Assembly: GCA_004375895.1 (NCBI GenBank)
Contig: SOJW01000017.1
Location: 1-34,278 of the forward strand
Length of the DNA stretch: 34,278 nucleotides
DNA from: Candidatus Stahliibacteriota bacterium
GTDB lineage: Bacteria; Hydrothermota; Tepidihabitantia; B3-TA06
Direction of reading: 5' to 3'
Every line of letters starts with the position of its first letter. The stretch's first letter is position 1. The notes beneath the pieces were generated by a model that made no database searches, had not been told where the DNA came from, and saw only the letters and a program-made list of their open reading frames with translations. Below, in pieces: positions 30,443 through 34,278 of this stretch. The translations under genes and the position numbers were made by a program.

Positions 30443-30470
30443 TTGACAAAACTCACAAATTGGATATACT
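30443..30470 (+). promoter_or_regulatory. Promoter of sorting-tail secreted protein gene
   Basis: TTGACA (30443-30448) and TATACT (30465-30470) are 16 nt apart. The predicted start near 30477 leaves a leader of about 146 nt, far longer than at the other promoters here. Confidence 0.75.
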
Positions 30471-30476
30471 CCAGGT

Positions 30477-30622
30477 ATCAGGGGCTGAGAGGTCGAAGGA
30501 GGCTCTGCGGTTGGCTAATCCCAGGGGGGGAAACCTGAAATCTGCCCGTGGCAGGAGGAGGCGCAACAGCGAACAAAACCCGGCTAAAATCCAATTGGCC
30601 GATTACGGCCAAGGAGGAGAAA
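30477..30622 (+). promoter_or_regulatory. Long structured 5' leader
   Basis: Two good hairpins are visible: CTGCC-CGT-GGCAG (30542-30554) and TTGGCC-GATTAC-GGCCAA (30595-30612). The second directly precedes the GGAGG at 30613-30617, with ATG at 30623. The rest is purine-rich and may fold further. It fits none of the riboswitch consensus sequences I compared from memory (TPP, c-di-GMP, cobalamin, glycine, fluoride). Confidence 0.45.
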
Positions 30623-31678
30623 ATGAGACGTAAAGGTCTCTTTGCAGTGCTGGCTGTGCTTATAGTGGTAACAGGCGTGTATGCATCGGTCACGGCGAGT
30701 GCCGCCGTAAAGATACACAACAATACCCAAAGAGAGGCGACCGATCTGCACTTTACCGTCTATCAGAAGGAGGGCTGGGTCTGGATTGAAGACTGGACGA
30801 TCACTCAGGACGGCTTCCCTGACCAGAATGAAACCCCCTGGGATCATGGAAAGGGCGACGGCAAGACCCATGCAATAGACGTCGAATGTTCTGGAGCGGT
30901 GATACCTCACTGCACCTGGGTGACGATCACTGCGAAGTTTACCCTTAATAAATGGAACACGGTCCGGTTTGAGAACTTCCGTTGGACCTTTGAGGAACAA
31001 GACTCCACGGATGCAGATGCGCCCAACCACGGATTTGCAGTGGGGTATACCGATCCTGAGGGCAACGCTACCTACTGGTTCTACAACGACGATTCACTTC
31101 TTTCCATAACGGTAAAGAACTTCCAGTACGTGCGGCACCCTACCTATATCCCTCCGGATTCTCTCTTCGATTGGGAGGGATGGGTCGGTCCTACCCTAGT
31201 CCCCTTTACTGTCCTGCCAAAAGACTCGTTTGCCATTAAGCTTTCAGGTCTGTTGCCCACCGGTTACCAAGACATAGGGGATTTTGTATTCTTTGACCTC
31301 GATCTCTATCTCTACGAAGGCGAGTGGCTTGTGGCCGAGGAGACAGAGGTTCATGAGATTCAAGATACCATAGTAGGGGTTATCGAGGACCATGGATTGC
31401 TTGAGCCTGTGAAGCTGCTTGAGGTAACTTCTGCTCCTTCAGGCCTCTTCGAGATTCGCTACCAGTTGCCTCAGGCTTCCAAGGTTAATCTGAGCGTCTA
31501 TTCGGTCACCGGCGAGCGGTTTATCACCCTGGTTGATGAGCAAAAGCCAGCCGGAACCTACACCGTTCGCTGGGACGGCACCGACGATCAGGGTAACATC
31601 GCTCCTGCCGGACTCTACTTCTGTCGCCTCTCAGCCGCCGGCATCCACGCAGCCGAGAAGATGATACGCATCAAGTAG
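30623..31678 (+). CDS. Secreted protein with C-terminal sorting domain
   Basis: 351 residues from the ATG at 30623, chosen for AAGGAGGAG upstream. A signal peptide (MRRKGLFAVLAVLIVVTGVY) precedes a beta-rich body (VKIHNNTQREATDLHFTVYQ, NKWNTVRFENFRWTF, NATYWFYNDDSLLSITV). The final 85 residues (FEIRYQLPQASKVNLSVYSV, TGERFITLVDEQKPAG, VRWDGTDDQGN, AGLYFCRLSA, KMIRIK) are a clear FlgD-Ig/type IX-like sorting domain, as in FCB and candidate-phylum bacteria. The protein is therefore probably displayed on or released from the cell surface. The substrate is unknown. Confidence 0.8.
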   Translation: MRRKGLFAVLAVLIVVTGVYASVTASAAVKIHNNTQREATDLHFTVYQKEGWVWIEDWTITQDGFPDQNETPWDHGKGDGKTHAIDVECSGAVIPHCTWVTITAKFTLNKWNTVRFENFRWTFEEQDSTDADAPNHGFAVGYTDPEGNATYWFYNDDSLLSITVKNFQYVRHPTYIPPDSLFDWEGWVGPTLVPFTVLPKDSFAIKLSGLLPTGYQDIGDFVFFDLDLYLYEGEWLVAEETEVHEIQDTIVGVIEDHGLLEPVKLLEVTSAPSGLFEIRYQLPQASKVNLSVYSVTGERFITLVDEQKPAGTYTVRWDGTDDQGNIAPAGLYFCRLSAAGIHAAEKMIRIK

Positions 31679-31891
31679 GAACTATCACGAGCTAGAGCGA
31701 AGAACAGGGGAGTCCGCTGCAGGCTTTGTCTTAAGATGGTGCGTTGCGTATGCAGCCTTCGTCCCGACATGCCGGGGCATGCCTGCTGACCCGGCAAAGA
31801 CGATGCTGGACGGGTGCAACACAGCCTGAATGAGGCTATGGACTTTGGAGAAGTTACTACCCTGAATCCAGATTATGGCTAAAGGCCGCAC
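31679..31891. other. Gap with no assigned gene
   Basis: Several foldbacks (CATGCC-GG-GGCATG, AGCCT-GAATG-AGGCT) but no ORF with a start signal. A structured RNA is conceivable; nothing more can be said from sequence alone. Confidence 0.35.
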
Positions 31892-31919
31892 TTGACACCT
31901 CATGATTTATCTTTAGGAT
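31892..31919 (+). promoter_or_regulatory. Promoter of YidD-like gene
   Basis: TTGACA (31892-31897) and TAGGAT (31914-31919) are 16 nt apart. Transcription would begin about 7 nt later, at or next to the ATG at 31926, implying a leaderless message. Confidence 0.65.
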
Positions 31920-31925
31920 GCAGGG

Positions 31926-32336
31926 ATGAGACTCGTCTTTTTTATCCTTGTGTTGCTCGGTGGATGCATGCCGCTTGCCGCCCGTCCTGCCAACCCTCTT
32001 TCGGTTGGGGCCGATCTTGCCCTGCATGTGTATCAGAAACTCATCTCACCACTTCAGGACGGACATATATGCAACTTCTCGCCCACGTGTTCTGCTTTCA
32101 GCAGGCAGTCTTATCGACTCTACGGCCCCCTCTGGGGGACGCTCATGACCTTTGATCGGCTCGAGCGCTGCAACCCCGGAGCTTGGCGGCATCTTCATAC
32201 ATACTATGCGGAGTTGAGGTCAGAAAGGTTATCCGACCCGCCCTCAAACCATTACCTTCCTGCCAGACTAAAAAGGCAAAAGAAGAAAGCAGATACCTCA
32301 TCTGTAGTTATAACCGAGGAGGTGGAGGGTGATTAG
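31926..32336 (+). CDS. YidD-like protein with lipoprotein signal
   Basis: 136 residues. YQKLISPLQDG, CNFSPTCSAFSRQSYRLYGP and LMTFDRLERCNP are the hallmark of the YidD family, which assists YidC in membrane protein insertion. Usual members have about 70-85 residues and no signal peptide. This one begins MRLVFFILVLLGGC, a lipobox with Cys14, and has a basic C-terminal extension of about 45 residues (RLKRQKKKADTS). The domain would then sit outside the cytoplasm if the signal works. No Shine-Dalgarno is visible. It overlaps the next gene by 8 bp. Confidence 0.8.
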   Translation: MRLVFFILVLLGGCMPLAARPANPLSVGADLALHVYQKLISPLQDGHICNFSPTCSAFSRQSYRLYGPLWGTLMTFDRLERCNPGAWRHLHTYYAELRSERLSDPPSNHYLPARLKRQKKKADTSSVVITEEVEGD

Positions 32337-33153
32337 CCTGCTCGTATCCCTTCTCTTTGCCCAAGCACCTATTGACTTCGCCGACTATCTTTACTCCACC
32401 GGCGATTGGAGCCGCGCCGCCCTTGAGTATGAGCGAATCGGCTTCCTTGAGCTAACCGACAGTTCATGGGCATCTTACGCCCTTCTGCGGGCGGGCGAGG
32501 CGCTCCTTAAGGCAGACGAACCGCAGCGCGCCGCCGGCCTTTACTCCTTTGGAATAGACAACCTTTCTGATGATCGAGAACGTTTCACCTACGGTCTCTT
32601 GCGTGCCGAGTTTGCGCAGGATCACTTCGATCGGGTGAACAAACTGGCATCCTCACTTGAGGGGACGGATTTTGCATACCCCTCAACCCTATATCGATCC
32701 TTTGCTCTGGTGTTTTCAGGTGATACGGCCTCGGCCACTCGTTACCTCTCTGTGCTCGATGGCAACGGCCTGCGGGATTCAACCATCGCGCTTATCAACA
32801 CCCCTTTTAAGCATCGTAGTCCGTTTTTATCCGCAGGACTCTCGACCATCCTGCCCGGTGCAGGTCAGGCATACTGCGGCCGTTTGGGCGACGCATGGCA
32901 GTCGTTCTCGGTTACCGCCCTTTTTGGCGGGGCCGCGATCTACTACTTTTTCTTCTCGCCGGATACCTCCACCGGCAACACGGTTAAGGGTGCGGTCACC
33001 GCATCTCTTGGCGGGTTCTTCTGGCTCGCAAACATCTATGGAGCGGCCAACGCAGCACTGGACTACAACGACTACGCTGGACGCAAGCGTCAAGAGCAAT
33101 TGCGCAATCTTCTTAACCGCTTCGATCTGGAACCAGAGCTGAAGCGTCCGTGA
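32329..33153 (+). CDS. TPR-like membrane protein, paralogue A
   Basis: 274 residues from a GTG inside the end of the YidD-like gene, with GAGG upstream. A short N-terminal hydrophobic stretch (ISLLVSLLFAQA) is a likely signal peptide. Residues 15-150 are helical pairs resembling tetratricopeptide repeats (FADYLYSTGDWSRAALEYER). Then comes AGLSTILPGAGQAYCGRLGD followed by two membrane segments (FGGAAIYYFFF and LGGFFWLANIYGAAN). The P-G-x-G-Q-x-Y-x-G-R motif is shared with small membrane domains such as DUF5683. It probably works with its neighbour in one envelope complex; the role is unknown. Confidence 0.75.
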   Translation: MISLLVSLLFAQAPIDFADYLYSTGDWSRAALEYERIGFLELTDSSWASYALLRAGEALLKADEPQRAAGLYSFGIDNLSDDRERFTYGLLRAEFAQDHFDRVNKLASSLEGTDFAYPSTLYRSFALVFSGDTASATRYLSVLDGNGLRDSTIALINTPFKHRSPFLSAGLSTILPGAGQAYCGRLGDAWQSFSVTALFGGAAIYYFFFSPDTSTGNTVKGAVTASLGGFFWLANIYGAANAALDYNDYAGRKRQEQLRNLLNRFDLEPELKRP

Positions 33154-33986
33154 GCGCCCTCCTCGTCCTCCTCCCATTTTTTGCGACCACGCATGAGCCG
33201 GATCTTACGAATATTGAACGACTTGCCGACAGCCTCTACGCCTACGGCTCATTTGATGCGGCGGCGCTGGAATACAAGAGAAGCATCTATCTTTCGTCTT
33301 TCGACACCACCGGATCAGTCGATAGCCTCCTTACGCGTCTAAAACTCTCCCTGGCCCTCTACAGAAACAATGAACGTAATGAGGCGGATGCAATCCTCTA
33401 CTCGCTCGAAGGGCCGATGGTGCGGATGGCCAGAGCGGTGCTTTTGATCGAGGAAGGCAACCCCTACCTTGCAGCAAGGGCGGTGGATTCGGCAACCTGT
33501 GCGGTATTCGGCGCATCAGCCTACCGTCTTCGCGGCTGGGCGTATCTTGAGGCAAAGGAGTTTACCAGATCGGCATCCGAGTTCCGCAAGGCGGGCGAGG
33601 ATTCTCTTGCAATGCTGGTGGAGGATCTGAAAAATCTCAGGCTCAAGAATCCCAGGACCGCCCGACTCCTATCCATACTTCCCGGTCTGGGCGAGGCCTA
33701 CGCTGGCAGACCTTTATTCGGCCTGTGGGCTTTTCTGGTGAACGCCGGTGATACCTATCTAATAGTAAATTCACTAATTAAGCGGCGCTACATTGACGCA
33801 CTTCTGGTCTACACCTTCCTGTGGCAGCGCTTCTATGCAGGCTCGATGGCCAACGCCGACCGCTTCGCAAGGGATTGGAATGAAAGGGCTTATAAAGATG
33901 CCCTCGACCCCATCCGCGAGCGTTACGGCGAGCGCGAGGTGCTAAGGCTCGATCTTGCGGCACTTGCGCGGCTCAGCGCACCTTAA
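33150..33986 (+). CDS. TPR-like membrane protein, paralogue B
   Basis: 278 residues from a GTG overlapping the previous stop by 4 bp. It has the same layout as paralogue A: N-terminal signal (LLVLLPFFATT), helical repeats (DSLYAYGSFDAAALEYKRSI, YLEAKEFTRSASEFRKAGED), then LLSILPGLGEAYAGRPLFGL and membrane segments (LWAFLVNAGDTYLIVNSLI). The shared P-G-x-G-x-x-Y-x-G-R motif and the tight overlap argue for tandem duplication and joint function with the YidD-like protein. No terminator was found after it. Confidence 0.75.
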   Translation: MSALLVLLPFFATTHEPDLTNIERLADSLYAYGSFDAAALEYKRSIYLSSFDTTGSVDSLLTRLKLSLALYRNNERNEADAILYSLEGPMVRMARAVLLIEEGNPYLAARAVDSATCAVFGASAYRLRGWAYLEAKEFTRSASEFRKAGEDSLAMLVEDLKNLRLKNPRTARLLSILPGLGEAYAGRPLFGLWAFLVNAGDTYLIVNSLIKRRYIDALLVYTFLWQRFYAGSMANADRFARDWNERAYKDALDPIRERYGEREVLRLDLAALARLSAP

Positions 33987-34016
33987 ACGTCAGGTTTGAG
34001 TGCCGTTCGGCACAAA

Positions 34017-34071
34017 AAAAGCTGGACAAAAGCTGGTCAAAAGATGGACAAAAGCTGGTCAAAAGCTGGTC
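34017..34071 (+). repeat. 11-bp tandem repeat, five units
   Basis: Five consecutive 11-nt units of AAAAGCTGGTC, with C/A and T/A variation at single positions. A GTGCCG/CGGCAC hairpin (about 34001-34013) lies just before it. Confidence 0.9.
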
Positions 34072-34169
34072 ATTTGAGGGTGATTTCTGGTGATTTTGGG
34101 TGAATTTTGCACTTTGAACCGAAGGGTTGCGCTTGCTGAATAATTTGAATTAATTTGATAGCTACCGCT

Positions 34170-34278
34170 TTCCCCTCCCCCCGGCACTTCGTGCCGACCC
34201 CCCTGCCCGAATGGGGCACGCTGTCCACCAGGGAGGGGGAATTATGGTTGGTGTGCCCCCTGCATCCACCTCTCCCTT
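34170..34278. repeat. GC-rich palindromic repeat cluster at window edge
   Basis: CCCCTCCCC, GGCAC-TTC-GTGCC, TGCCC-GAAT-GGGGCA and GGGAGGGGG suggest a relative of the 5895 repeat family. The end of the cluster lies outside the window. Confidence 0.55.

Noticed and set aside
30477-30622. TPP riboswitch, because of the GGGGCTGAGAGG string
   Set aside because: The rest of the TPP consensus (the ACCTGAT...GGATAATGCC part) is absent.
34001-34020. Terminator after the last TPR gene
   Set aside because: The GTGCCG/CGGCAC hairpin is followed by A residues rather than T residues on the plus strand.

Overview
The window looks like a chromosomal segment of an uncultivated, moderately GC-rich Gram-negative bacterium, possibly of the WOR-3/Stahlbacteria or wider FCB neighbourhood. 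That placement is inference: it rests on lipoproteins with clear lipoboxes, secreted proteins ending in a Gly-Val-Tyr-Phe sorting-like tail, a beta-propeller (SBBP) protein and many short interspersed palindromic repeats. There are no rRNA, tRNA or CRISPR features that I can see.

Layout. 1-1979: minus-strand host genes, namely the start of an SBBP-repeat secreted protein and three tandem paralogous lipoproteins. 2040-2305: a 185-bp nested palindromic element. 2306-23839: a plus-strand operon for a contractile-tailed (Mu/P2-like) particle. Its order is scaffold-like protein, decoration protein, gpE-type major capsid, head-tail connectors, sheath, tube, tail chaperone with a probable -1 frameshift product, two large AT-rich proteins at the tape-measure position, baseplate proteins (LysM/gpX-like, gpD-like hub, gpV-like spike, gpW/gp25-like, two gpJ-like), a baseplate/fibre protein and a lectin-like adhesin. 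A lone minus-strand ribbon-helix-helix gene interrupts it. 23844-26442: a repeated module of promoter, secreted protein and adhesin fragment. 26443-34278: host-type genes, namely a truncated ORF6N protein, histidine ammonia-lyase (minus), a leucine-rich-repeat lipoprotein, a sorting-tail secreted protein, a YidD-like lipoprotein and two TPR/membrane paralogues.

The structural operon has capsid and complete tail genes but no terminase, portal, integrase or lysis gene inside the window, and host-type repeats lie between its genes. This suggests a long-resident, possibly domesticated particle (GTA-like or a split prophage) rather than a fresh prophage.

The most unusual signal is at gene starts. 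Several structural genes are preceded by a short ORF with its own Shine-Dalgarno whose first codons resemble the start of the gene that follows. A structured element of the form CCCC-stem-loop-GGGGACCCC is carried inside most of these leaders, and the leader stops at or across the real start codon. The evidence is strong at two genes (18855, 20669) and suggestive at four others. Other leads are the AAATTTT frameshift site in the tail chaperone, a promoterless adhesin 3' cassette, and nine promoter-like sites with an identical 16-nt spacer.
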